From positions 1 to 23,820 of the forward strand of contig DDCQ01000073.1 in NCBI GenBank assembly GCA_002334915.1: DNA of 23,820 nucleotides, read 5' to 3'. The notes beneath the pieces are model-generated. The model was not told where the DNA came from. It saw only the letters and a program-made list of their open reading frames with translations, and searched no databases. Position 1 is the stretch's first letter; each line of letters begins with the position of its first letter. The translations under genes were made by a program, and so were the position numbers. Of this stretch, positions 1-7,375 are shown piece after piece. This stretch comes from Porticoccaceae bacterium UBA2002. Its GTDB lineage: Bacteria > Pseudomonadota > Gammaproteobacteria > Pseudomonadales > Porticoccaceae.

Positions 1-541
1 GATTGCTGGTGGTGGTTACTGGCGCTTCCTGCTACAGAAGGATGTTCCAGCGGCTGCATCACCTTTAGCTGGTGATTGGAAGCTGGCGCCTGAAGCTGGT
101 GCTCTGGGCGTAGGTCCCTCTAAGGGTGACACTAGCTGGTTTGCCAGCAGTGCAGCTACAGTGACTGAGCGTGCCTGTCTGTTTGACGATATCTTCCGCT
201 TCGGTGAAGACGGAAGCTTCGCTAATGTGATGGGTGATCAGACCTGGCTTGAGCCTTGGCAGGGAACTGACCCTGAAGCCTGTGGCACGCCTCTTGCTCC
301 CCATGATGGTTCTAACCCTGCTACCTATGTGTATGATGAAGCGGCCGCTACCATTGCCGTATCTGGGTTAGGCGCTCATCTTGGCCTTGCTAAAGTCTAT
401 AACGGTGGCGAGCTGTCAAGCTCAGCCGATGCTGTGTCTGACATTGTCTACACCATCACAGCAATGACTGCTACGACTATGACACTGGATATTGAAATTG
501 CCGGTGGTGGTTACTGGAGATTCAAACTGGCTAAGGAGTAA
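1..541 (+). CDS. Secreted tandem-repeat protein of polysaccharide-use type, C-terminal part (5' end outside window)
   Basis: The reading frame is open from base 2 to the TAA at 539-541, so only the C-terminal 179 residues are visible. The window opens on IAGGGYWRF and the protein ends on the same IAGGGYWRF followed by KLAKE. The two copies start at bases 2 and 497, exactly 165 codons apart, so at least two tandem copies of one domain exist. The complete copy begins near LAGDWKLAPEAGALGVGP and has a Cys pair, many Trp/Gly/Asp residues and no catalytic motif I recognise. From memory, similar modules occur in secreted proteins of marine Bacteroidetes and gammaproteobacteria linked to laminarin or other glucan use, sometimes attached to GH16 enzymes; this is recall, not a search. 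An internal ATG at 161 would cut the domain in half and is not the start. The GH3 gene 3 kb downstream fits a glucan role. Its N-terminal part could carry an enzyme or only more repeats. Confidence 0.75.
   Translation, partial: IAGGGYWRFLLQKDVPAAASPLAGDWKLAPEAGALGVGPSKGDTSWFASSAATVTERACLFDDIFRFGEDGSFANVMGDQTWLEPWQGTDPEACGTPLAPHDGSNPATYVYDEAAATIAVSGLGAHLGLAKVYNGGELSSSADAVSDIVYTITAMTATTMTLDIEIAGGGYWRFKLAKE
2..541 (+). repeat. 165-codon tandem domain repeat, last copy plus tail of previous copy
   Basis: The stretch at 2-40 (coding IAGGGYWRFLLQKD) recurs at 497-535 (coding IAGGGYWRFKLAKE), with the first bases nearly identical at DNA level. The offset is 495 bases. The last copy ends directly at the stop codon, as expected of a repeat array forming the C terminus. 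Confidence 0.75.
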
Positions 542-562
542 CGGCGGGTTGTTTCCAGATAG

Positions 563-593
563 AAAAGCCGCGCTTTTGTAGCGCGGTTTTTTT
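563..593. terminator. Bidirectional Rho-independent terminator between convergent genes
   Basis: The stem CCGCGC (568-573) pairs with GCGCGG (581-586) around a 7-base loop. Seven T follow on the + strand (587-593) and AAAA (563-566) precedes the stem, giving a T-run on the - strand too. It lies 22 bases after the repeat-protein stop and overlaps the end of the convergent methyltransferase gene by two bases, so it probably serves both. Confidence 0.9.
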
Positions 594-1224
594 ATGTCCG
601 GCCAATAACCAGCATATATTTTTCTGTTTTCCAAGGCTCGTAAATACGACGGGTAACCACCTCTGCATCAAAAGCCTCAGTAGCCCTATCAACCAGATGC
701 CAAAACGGCGGACGGCCCGGGTCGGCGATAATAATTCTTTCAACTCCCGCGCTAATCGCGAGTTTTAGTAGATCAAATAATGGCTCGGTAAGTTCATCCC
801 AAAAGCAGATATCTGTGCCGATAATAGTTTGATAATCTGCTAGCTCGTCGCTGGTAAGGGTCTCAAAGCCTCGCGCCTGAAAGGCCATTGTGCACTGATT
901 AATCTGCGCCTGTAGTGCCAAAAAAGGCGCCACTGACTCATCTATATCAATCCCGGTCACCTCAGTTGCATATTGCTTGGCCAAAAAAAGCCCGGTTAAG
1001 CCCCAGCCGCAACCAATATCCAGTACTCGCGATTTGGGCACTGGTGGGTAGGTGCTTAAATAATCCATCAGTACAAAGCTGGATCGCCATACCTTGTTGC
1101 CATGGGCGCTGTGTCCCTGTTGCTGGCGCTTTAGTCGCCGTACCTCTGGGTGGGAGGCTCTGAGGGCTTTAATACCTAAATGCTCTATATGGTGAGAGCT
1201 TTTCCTGTTGCTTGGCTGGGACAT
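592..1224 (-). CDS. Class I SAM-dependent methyltransferase
   Basis: A 210-residue protein with the class I motif VLDIGCGWGLTGLFLAK (residues ~67-83), which binds S-adenosylmethionine, followed by an acidic strand end VTGIDID. A later block GTDICFWDEL and IIIADPGRPPFW resemble the Methyltransf_16/METTL family that modifies lysines or small amines (for example the ETF-beta lysine methyltransferase type), but the substrate cannot be read from sequence. The basic N terminus (KSSHHIEHLGIKALRASHPE) may be a flexible arm. There is no signal peptide, so it should be cytoplasmic. It is convergent with the repeat protein and divergent from the sensor kinase. The stop codon sits inside the terminator's T-run. 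Function in the glucan module is doubtful; it may simply be a neighbour. Confidence 0.85.
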   Translation of the reverse strand: MSQPSNRKSSHHIEHLGIKALRASHPEVRRLKRQQQGHSAHGNKVWRSSFVLMDYLSTYPPVPKSRVLDIGCGWGLTGLFLAKQYATEVTGIDIDESVAPFLALQAQINQCTMAFQARGFETLTSDELADYQTIIGTDICFWDELTEPLFDLLKLAISAGVERIIIADPGRPPFWHLVDRATEAFDAEVVTRRIYEPWKTEKYMLVIGRT

Positions 1225-1386
1225 GGCTTTTATTTCGCTAGGGTCGCTGAATGGTTTGTTAGCGACTTGAACATTTGGTATACCAGGGCTAAAGCATACC
1301 CCTGGGCTGGTGTTTATGTTATTTTACGGGTCTGTGGTTCGCTTGGCGAATCGAAGTATCTATAACCACTAAAGCAGATTTGGACT
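1225..1386. promoter_or_regulatory. Divergent control region with three inverted repeats
   Basis: This 162-base gap separates the methyltransferase and sensor-kinase starts and must hold both promoters. It contains GTCGCT (1243-1248) with AGCGAC (1261-1266), CCAGGG (1283-1288) with CCCTGG (1300-1305), and TTCGC-TTG-GCGAA (1338-1350). None matches an operator I can name. I cannot assign -35/-10 boxes with confidence. Confidence 0.35.
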
Positions 1387-2526
1387 ATGGCTGAATCGTC
1401 GATTGAATCGACCTATCATCCGTTTATCGGAGCCCTGTATCGCAACAGTAATTATCAGTTCTGGATATTACAGCTTGTGGGTTGGTTTGGTCTTTCGCTG
1501 ATTAGCTTCTTAAGTTTAACCCTCTGGTACAACCAGCAGGGCGCTGCTTATATAGCCCATACATTATTGCAGTCGGCGCTCGGCGTCCTGGTATCATGGC
1601 CCCTGCGCTGGGTCTTTCATTATTTTTGGTACGACAGCCTGGTCTTTCGTATTTCTGCGGCCGTGGCCGGGGTTATTGGTTGCTCATTAACATGGACAAT
1701 ACTGCGCATGACCACCTTTATGGCTATGACCGGTGAAGCAGACCTGTGGTCTGATTTCGGCGGCTGGTTATTTGGTTCAATTTTGATTTTTGTCTGCTGG
1801 GTTGCTTTTTATCATGGCGTGAAATATTACCAGTTGCTGCAAACCGAGCACGAGACATTGTTGATGGTGGCTGCCGAGAATAAAGAGCAGCAGTTGCGAC
1901 GCTCGAAGGCTGAAACCATTGCTCACGAAGCCCAGCTAAAAATGTTGCGATATCAGCTTAATCCCCACTTTTTGTTTAACACTCTGAATGCTATTTCTGC
2001 GTTGGTCAGAGTTAAACAGGCTACCACTGCCAACAGCATGATTGTGCAACTCAGCGATTTCCTGCGCTACTCTCTGGATAATGATCCCATTAAGAGAGTG
2101 AGCCTGGAGCAGGAGTTGGATGCATTGAGACTGTATCTTAATATTGAGCAGACCCGCTTTGGAGATCGACTGGAGTTGGAGTTCAATATTCAGCCTGAGG
2201 CAAGTGCGGTGCTGGTACCAAGCTTGATACTGCAGCCTATTATTGAAAATGCGATCAAGCATGCTATTGCGCCCACTGAAGCTGGAGGGAAATTAACGAT
2301 CACTGCCAAACTGGATGGGGAGTTTGTGGAGATAGAGGTAGCTGACACCGGTCCTGGCCTGGATGATCTAGAGATTGAACAAAACTCAGTGGGGGTCGGT
2401 CTCAGAAATACCATAGATCGGCTTTATGAGTTCTATGGCGAGAATTATAAGTTCCGGTTAGAGCTTGCTAAACCCTCAGGGCTTAATGTGATTATGCGCT
2501 TACCCCTGGAAAAACAGTCCATATAA
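1387..2526 (+). CDS. LytS/AlgZ-type membrane sensor histidine kinase
   Basis: A 379-residue kinase with four predicted membrane helices in the first ~150 residues (around 24-47, 57-80, 87-110 and 122-146), with no large periplasmic domain, then a coiled linker. The His_kinase (PF06580) block RYQLNPHFLFNTLNAISALV places the phosphoacceptor at His194. The ATPase follows with the N box LQPIIENAIKHA, G1 DTGPGL and G2 GVGLRNTIDRLYEFYG. This family normally pairs with LytTR regulators, and the regulator gene starts 17 bases downstream, so the two form an operon. The signal is unknown; with so little extracytoplasmic sequence it may be sensed in the membrane or through a partner. The ribosome site before ATG 1387 is weak. 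The position between a glucan-type repeat protein and a GH3 enzyme suggests, but does not show, a role in carbohydrate response. Confidence 0.93.
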   Translation: MAESSIESTYHPFIGALYRNSNYQFWILQLVGWFGLSLISFLSLTLWYNQQGAAYIAHTLLQSALGVLVSWPLRWVFHYFWYDSLVFRISAAVAGVIGCSLTWTILRMTTFMAMTGEADLWSDFGGWLFGSILIFVCWVAFYHGVKYYQLLQTEHETLLMVAAENKEQQLRRSKAETIAHEAQLKMLRYQLNPHFLFNTLNAISALVRVKQATTANSMIVQLSDFLRYSLDNDPIKRVSLEQELDALRLYLNIEQTRFGDRLELEFNIQPEASAVLVPSLILQPIIENAIKHAIAPTEAGGKLTITAKLDGEFVEIEVADTGPGLDDLEIEQNSVGVGLRNTIDRLYEFYGENYKFRLELAKPSGLNVIMRLPLEKQSI

Positions 2527-2543
2527 CCAATCAAAGACGAGCT

Positions 2544-3350
2544 ATGCAGAAATTGAGAACGGTAATCGTTGACGATGAGCCACTGGCACGAGAGTTTTTG
2601 CGCCTGCTGCTGTCGTCCTCTGACAATGTAGAAGTGGTCGCTGAATGTTCCAATGGCAAAGAAGCCGTGGCTGCAGCTCTGGAGTTGCGCCCTGACCTAT
2701 TATTTCTGGATATCCAGATGCCGGGTATGAATGGCTTTGATGTGGTTAAAACCCTGCAGTCGGATATTATGCCGATGGTTATCTTTGTTACCGCCTTCAA
2801 CCAGTATGCCGTCGATGCATTTGATCTTCATGCTGTGGACTACGTACTCAAACCTCTGGATGAGGAACGTATCAGGCGCTCAGTTGAGCGGGCCCTGGAT
2901 CGGCTAAAAAGTGGGGCTGATATTAGCTTTAAAACTCCATTGATTGGGGCTATTGACGCGATCTCTGAACGTATGGCGGCGGATAAGCCCAGGGATAACA
3001 GCAGTGAAAGTTTGCCCGATGGCATGAAACGCAAGCTACTGGTGCGTGACTCCGGTGTGGTTAAGGTCATTCCTTTTGACGATATTGACTGGGTTGATGC
3101 TGCTGGAGACTATATGTGTGTCCATGCAGCTGGAGAGACTCACGTGATAAGAAGTACATTGCGAGAGTTAAAGGCTAAGCTGGATGACCGGCTATTTGTA
3201 CAGATACACAGATCTACCATCGTTAATGTGGAGCGCGTGGTTAGTGTAACGCCTCTGCAAAAGGGTGGCAGCCTGCTGCATCTCTCAGATGGAGGCTCAT
3301 TAAAAGTCAGTCGCAACTACCGCGAATCTATTCGCAATCTGTTCCAATAA
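2544..3350 (+). CDS. LytTR-family response regulator
   Basis: A 268-residue transcription regulator. The receiver domain (1-120) has the acidic pair D10-D11, the phosphoacceptor D56 in FLDIQMPGMNG, T83 in VTAFNQYA and K103 in YVLKP. A linker of ~40 residues leads to a LytTR DNA-binding domain (~165-268) with KLLVRDSGVVKVIP, WVDAAGDYMCVH, FVQIHRSTIVNV and LKVSRNYRESI, all family hallmarks. LytTR proteins bind pairs of short direct repeats upstream of their targets. It is transcribed with the sensor kinase just upstream, its cognate partner. The GH3 gene begins 329 bases further on the same strand; a GTGAGCGG direct repeat in that gap is a candidate target but does not match the AlgR consensus. 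An AlgR orthologue is possible, though the usual hemC/argH surroundings are absent. Confidence 0.94.
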   Translation: MQKLRTVIVDDEPLAREFLRLLLSSSDNVEVVAECSNGKEAVAAALELRPDLLFLDIQMPGMNGFDVVKTLQSDIMPMVIFVTAFNQYAVDAFDLHAVDYVLKPLDEERIRRSVERALDRLKSGADISFKTPLIGAIDAISERMAADKPRDNSSESLPDGMKRKLLVRDSGVVKVIPFDDIDWVDAAGDYMCVHAAGETHVIRSTLRELKAKLDDRLFVQIHRSTIVNVERVVSVTPLQKGGSLLHLSDGGSLKVSRNYRESIRNLFQ

Positions 3351-3679
3351 ATCTGCTTGGCACAGTGGCCCTGTGGCCTAGAGCTACTAAAATAGGGTAA
3401 TTGCTTGATTGTTTTATAAAGAACACTTACCCTGATTATGCACATATGAATAGGCAGAAATACTGAAGCATCAGGCAGTTTATCCGTTTTATCGCACCGC
3501 ACAAACCGGTTGCCGCATCTGCACTTCCACTTGGTTTCCCTCCATGAGAACCTCTGCTGAAAGCTATGCAATTAGAGTCTGTTAATGGTGGTCTGGCGCC
3601 TCCAACCCCGTTTTCGTGAGCGGTGGGGCAGCTGCTCTGGTGAGCGGCTAAATATTTAATTTAAAGAGAGTTGTTGATT
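3351..3679. promoter_or_regulatory. 329-base control region ahead of GH3 gene
   Basis: No gene is visible here. Contents: a CACAG-TGGCC-CTGTG stem (3361-3375) just after the regulator stop, without a T-run, so not a classical terminator; a perfect palindrome AACCGGTT (3504-3511) of the kind bound by LacI-family sugar repressors; an exact direct repeat GTGAGCGG at 3616-3623 and 3640-3647 (24-base period); an AT-rich stretch AATATTTAATTTAAA (3651-3665) that could hold a -10 region; and the GAGAG ribosome site (3666-3670). The size and contents suggest that the GH3 gene has its own regulated promoter. Confidence 0.4.
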
Positions 3680-6163
3680 ATGTGGGTGAAGTTAAAGTCC
3701 GTTAAGCAGGCGGTTAAAACGTTACTGGTAGTATTTTTTAGTCTGTCCGTACCCAGTGCCATGGCTGATAAGGCGGTTGAGGAAAAGATACAGAGTATTC
3801 TGCAGGACATGACCCTCGAGCAGAAAGTGGGCCAGATGATTCAGGGTGAAATCAAGTGGGTCTCACCCCAGGATGTCACTAAATATCACCTGGGTTCTGT
3901 GCTTAATGGCGGCGGCTCTTTCCCTAATAAAAACAAGGGCTCCAGTGTCGATGACTGGCTGCAGCTTGCTGACAGCTACTACTATGCCTCTCTGGATCGC
4001 AGTGGTGGCGGGGCCGGTATCCCACTGGTTTGGGGCACGGATGCAGTTCATGGCCACAACAATGTAATTGGCGCCACACTGTTCCCCCATAATATTGGTC
4101 TGGGTGTTGCCAATGATCCGGCTCTTATGAAGAAAATTGGCGAGATAACCGCTCGCGAAGTTGCAGTTACAGGTATTGACTGGATATTTGCTCCTACAGT
4201 AGCCGTGGTTAAAGACTACCGCTGGGGACGCACCTACGAAGGCTACAGCAATGAGTCGCCTATAGTTCGCTCCTATGCAGGTGAAATTGTTCTGGGCATG
4301 CAAGGTGAGCCTGGAGAGTTGCGCACCAACTCAGAAAAAGTGATAGGTACGGCCAAGCACTTTATCGGCGATGGCGGCACCTATAAAGGTGTAGATCAGG
4401 GAAATACAGTTTTGGATCTGGAGCAGTTGCTCGAGGAACATGGGCAGGGTTACTACACAGCGATCGATGCTGATGTACTAACGGTTATGGCGTCATTTAA
4501 TAGCTGGAATGGACTTAAACTGCACGGCCACAAGGAATTGCTGACCGATGTATTGAAAGGACGTTTGGGTTTTGATGGTTTCGTGGTCAGTGACTGGAAT
4601 GGTATAGGCCAGGTCGAAGGTTGTAATAACGAGAGTTGTGCAGCCTCGATCAACGCGGGTGTCGATATGATTATGGCCCCGGAAGACTGGAAAGCATTGC
4701 TGTTTAATACCATTGAACAGGTTGAGTCTGGTGAAATTGCCATGTCCAGAATCGATGATGCCGTTACCCGTATTCTGCGGGTTAAAATCCGCGCAGGCCT
4801 TTATGAAAAGGGTGCACCCTCAAGCCGCAAGGTTGCAGGTAATAAATCCCTTATTGGTGCTCCGGAACACAGAGCTGTAGCTCGCGAAGCTGTTCGCAGG
4901 TCACTGATACTGCTTAAGAACAAAAACCAACTGCTGCCATTGCGGCCAAAACAGCATGTGTTGGTGACTGGCGATGGCGCCGATAATATTGGCAAACAAA
5001 ATGGTGGTTGGACCATTACCTGGCAGGGAACCGAAAATGAAAACAGTGAGTTCCCTGGCGCCACCTCAATTTATGCTGGTCTTGAATCTGCCCTTGAGAA
5101 TATTGGCAGTACCAGCGAGCTCAGTGCAGATGGCAGCTGGACCAAGAAGCCCGATGTGGCCGTTGTGGTATTTGGTGAGGAGCCCTATGCCGAAGGTGTG
5201 GGGGATATTGAGTCGCTGGTCTACAAAGACGGTGATAAATCTGACCTCAAACTTTTGCAGAGCTTTAAAGATAAAAATATTCCTGTAGTCGCGGTATTTT
5301 TAACTGGACGTCCACTGTGGATGAATGCCGAGATCAACAGTTCTGACGCGTTTGTTGTCGCCTGGTTGCCTGGTACAGAGGGTGGCGGTATTGCTGATGT
5401 GATGGTGGCCGATGCTAAAGGTCAGGCGCGCTATGATTTTACTGGAAAGCTTTCGTTCGACTGGCCCAATGCTGAGTTAAATAAGCAGGATAAAGCCCTG
5501 CCCGTTGCCGATCTGTTGTTAACCGGCGGTCAGGGTCTGTCCTATGGCGACACTGAGTTGCTTGTCGGCAATCTCAATGAAGCTTCGCTGTCCAAGAACT
5601 CTGCCGCGTCGCAGGTTGTATTCAGTGGCAGTAATCGAGCACCGTTTCAGTCCTTTGTGGGCGATAGCAGTGACTGGTCGCGACTGGTTGAGGGTACTTC
5701 CACTAAGTCTGCATTCGGTGATCTAAGCGTAACTACAGTCGATGGTGTGGTGCAGGAAGATTCCCGCTTGGTTAAGTGGTCGGGTCGCCGCGAAAGTCAG
5801 TTCTTTTGGCATGCGGATGAGGCTATTAGCCTGGCTGACATATCGGACAAAAATGGTGCGGTTATGGTTGAGTTCAAAGTCGACAAGCGCCCCCGAGGAA
5901 AGGTAGTTCAGCGTATGGATTGCGGCTGGCCCTGTCATGGAAGCCGGGATGTAACCAAAATGTTCCGCAGCGTACCTGAGGGTGAATGGGTGACTCGCGG
6001 CATTAGCCTAAAATGCTTTGAGGCCAAAGGTGTTGACCTTGAGAAGGTAACCACCCCCTTCCTGTTAACTACTGATAGATCTTTTGCACTGACTATCAAA
6101 GATGTGCGCATAGTACCAGATGCACCAGTAGACCAGATTGAGTACTGCGATCTGGGAGCCTAA
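3680..6163 (+). CDS. Secreted GH3 exo-beta-glucanase/beta-glucosidase (ExoP-like)
   Basis: An 827-residue glycoside hydrolase of family 3. A signal peptide (KSVKQAVKTLLVVFFSLSV, cut after PSAMA near residue 29) sends it to the periplasm or outside. The GH3 barrel follows (~50-380), with WGTDAVHGHN, the substrate-binding KHFIGDGGT (K226-H227) and VVSDWNG holding the nucleophile D305. The second domain (~400-620) contains GEEPYAEGVGD (residues 499-509), where the family's acid/base Glu lies. A C-terminal beta-rich domain (~640-827, with RMDCGWPCHGSRDVT) matches the layout of the marine Pseudoalteromonas exo-1,3/1,4-glucanase ExoP of about 840 residues. It would trim glucose from beta-glucan oligosaccharide ends. 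The ATG at 3680 is chosen over two in-frame TTG codons at 3671 and 3674 because AAAGAGAG ends 9 bases before it. Exact linkage preference (1,3 or 1,4) is not decidable here. Confidence 0.93.
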   Translation: MWVKLKSVKQAVKTLLVVFFSLSVPSAMADKAVEEKIQSILQDMTLEQKVGQMIQGEIKWVSPQDVTKYHLGSVLNGGGSFPNKNKGSSVDDWLQLADSYYYASLDRSGGGAGIPLVWGTDAVHGHNNVIGATLFPHNIGLGVANDPALMKKIGEITAREVAVTGIDWIFAPTVAVVKDYRWGRTYEGYSNESPIVRSYAGEIVLGMQGEPGELRTNSEKVIGTAKHFIGDGGTYKGVDQGNTVLDLEQLLEEHGQGYYTAIDADVLTVMASFNSWNGLKLHGHKELLTDVLKGRLGFDGFVVSDWNGIGQVEGCNNESCAASINAGVDMIMAPEDWKALLFNTIEQVESGEIAMSRIDDAVTRILRVKIRAGLYEKGAPSSRKVAGNKSLIGAPEHRAVAREAVRRSLILLKNKNQLLPLRPKQHVLVTGDGADNIGKQNGGWTITWQGTENENSEFPGATSIYAGLESALENIGSTSELSADGSWTKKPDVAVVVFGEEPYAEGVGDIESLVYKDGDKSDLKLLQSFKDKNIPVVAVFLTGRPLWMNAEINSSDAFVVAWLPGTEGGGIADVMVADAKGQARYDFTGKLSFDWPNAELNKQDKALPVADLLLTGGQGLSYGDTELLVGNLNEASLSKNSAASQVVFSGSNRAPFQSFVGDSSDWSRLVEGTSTKSAFGDLSVTTVDGVVQEDSRLVKWSGRRESQFFWHADEAISLADISDKNGAVMVEFKVDKRPRGKVVQRMDCGWPCHGSRDVTKMFRSVPEGEWVTRGISLKCFEAKGVDLEKVTTPFLLTTDRSFALTIKDVRIVPDAPVDQIEYCDLGA

Positions 6164-6180
6164 GGTACTGTAGACAAATA

Positions 6181-6205
6181 CCCTGCTATCCGACGGATAG
6201 CAGGG
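6181..6205 (+). terminator. Long perfect hairpin after GH3 gene
   Basis: CCCTGCTATCC (6181-6191) and GGATAGCAGGG (6195-6205) form a perfect 11-base-pair stem with a 3-base GAC loop, 17 bases after the stop codon. The following bases TTGCTGCATT make a poor T-tract, so it may act as a weak terminator or as an RNA-stabilising 3' structure. Confidence 0.65.
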
Positions 6206-6315
6206 TTGCTGCATTCCCATCAAAGCGTATCTCCCGCCAATAGCCAAAGCCTCTGGGTACTGCTAATATCTCAGCTGTTCTAAAACTATAAGAATATATA
6301 ATTGGCAGGGAAATT

Positions 6316-6888
6316 ATGAACGCATCATTTACCAAAATGTCGGCAAGTACAGCCCAAGACTGGGAGATTATTATGCCAGAGCAACTGGCATTCTTTCAGA
6401 AACTGCCAGACCGCATACTGACTCATATGGAGCTGTTAAACGGCGATTACGGTGGCTTTGCAGTAGATCGCCTGCAGCACTCGCTGCAAACAGCCCATCG
6501 CGCGGCTGAGGCTGGAGAGGACGATGAGTACGTTGTCTGTGCACTGTTACACGATATTGGCGATACTCTGGGCAGTGCCAATCATGCAGATGTGGCCGCA
6601 GCTATTTTGCAGCCCTTTGTTTCCGAACAGAATCACTGGATGATCAAGCATCACGCTATTTTTCAGGGCTATAATTTCTTTCATTTTCTGGGTGCCGACC
6701 GCAATATGCGGGATCAGTTTGCCGATAATGAAAATTACAAACGCACCGCCAGATTTATCGCCAAATATGACGATCCCTCGTTCGATCCCAGTATGTCAAA
6801 GATGGAGTTATCTCTGTTTGAACCTATGGTTCGCTCGGTATTTAGCCAGCCCAAGACCTCAATCTACAAAGATGTGATGTCCAGTTAG
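6316..6888 (+). CDS. HD-fold protein, probable mixed-valent diiron oxygenase (PhnZ/MIOX-like)
   Basis: A 190-residue cytoplasmic protein of the HD superfamily. Visible metal ligands are H55 (DRLQHSLQTA), H79-D80 (ALLHDIGD), H90 (NHADVAA), H112 or H113 (IKHHAIF) and D152/D153 (KYDDPSF). Six ligands of this HHDHHD type, with the KYDDP ending, mark the PhnZ/TmpB/MIOX group that uses an Fe(II)/Fe(III) pair and O2 to oxidise and cleave C-P or C-C bonds, rather than phosphohydrolases. The spacing Y45-H55-H79 equals the Tyr24-His34-His58 spacing of PhnZ as I recall it. The PhnZ substrate residue Glu27 would fall on F48, so the substrate may differ. There are no phn genes nearby. A CAGGGA site precedes ATG 6316, and the MOSC gene begins 16 bases after its stop, implying a shared transcript. 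Confidence 0.75.
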   Translation: MNASFTKMSASTAQDWEIIMPEQLAFFQKLPDRILTHMELLNGDYGGFAVDRLQHSLQTAHRAAEAGEDDEYVVCALLHDIGDTLGSANHADVAAAILQPFVSEQNHWMIKHHAIFQGYNFFHFLGADRNMRDQFADNENYKRTARFIAKYDDPSFDPSMSKMELSLFEPMVRSVFSQPKTSIYKDVMSS

Positions 6889-6904
6889 GGGTTGGGGAGT
6901 CACT

Positions 6905-7375
6905 ATGGCAGCAGGTAAAATCAAAGCAATTTATATTGCCCCCAAAGCTGGTGTGGGCGTCAGCGGTCATCAAAAAGTGTCTCTTAAAGCGGGCAAGGGC
7001 ATAGTGGGTGACCGCTACTATTCAGAGACAGGGGCCAACAGATCTAATTATAAAGGCCAGCCAGATTGGGAGATCACTCTGATAGAGTCAGAGGTTATAG
7101 AGGCCTTTAATGCTGAGACTGGTAATCAATTTCATGAAAGTGACTTTCGCCGCAATCTGGTGACTCAGGGAATCAGGCTCAATGATCTGGTGGGCAAAAC
7201 TTTTATTCTCGATGGTGTCCAGTGCTATGGGGTGCAGCTCTGCGAGCCCTGTGCCAGCCTGCAGAGGCGTTTGGGTGTGAAAATTCTTCCCGACCTGGTA
7301 GGAAAGGGCGGCCTGAGAGCGCAGATTCGGGACTCAGGTGTCATTGCTGCAGGCAGTGCTATAGCAGAGAGCTAG
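6905..7375 (+). CDS. MOSC-domain protein
   Basis: A 156-residue single MOSC domain (sulfurase C-terminal type). Family marks are GKGIVGDRYY (residues ~30-39), the block FRRNLVTQGIRLNDLVGK (~81-98) and LCEPCASLQRR (~112-122), where the conserved Cys (C116) is the likely molybdenum or sulfur-handling residue. MOSC proteins bind molybdenum cofactor and carry out reductions (YiiM, mARC) or sulfur transfer; stand-alone short members have mostly unknown substrates. GGGGAG lies 6 bases before the ATG. It follows the HD oxygenase gene by 16 bases and probably works with it. Its stop codon overlaps the convergent tatD stop, the two sharing the bases CTAG at 7372-7375. Confidence 0.9.
   Translation: MAAGKIKAIYIAPKAGVGVSGHQKVSLKAGKGIVGDRYYSETGANRSNYKGQPDWEITLIESEVIEAFNAETGNQFHESDFRRNLVTQGIRLNDLVGKTFILDGVQCYGVQLCEPCASLQRRLGVKILPDLVGKGGLRAQIRDSGVIAAGSAIAES

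Noticed and set aside
3361..3375. CACAG/CTGTG stem as the terminator of the two-component operon
   Set aside because: Only five base pairs and no T-run follow; left as a minor structure in the gap.
3671..3679. TTG start codons for the GH3 gene
   Set aside because: The ribosome site ends at 3670, so TTG at 3671 would have no spacing, and the ATG at 3680 is correctly placed.
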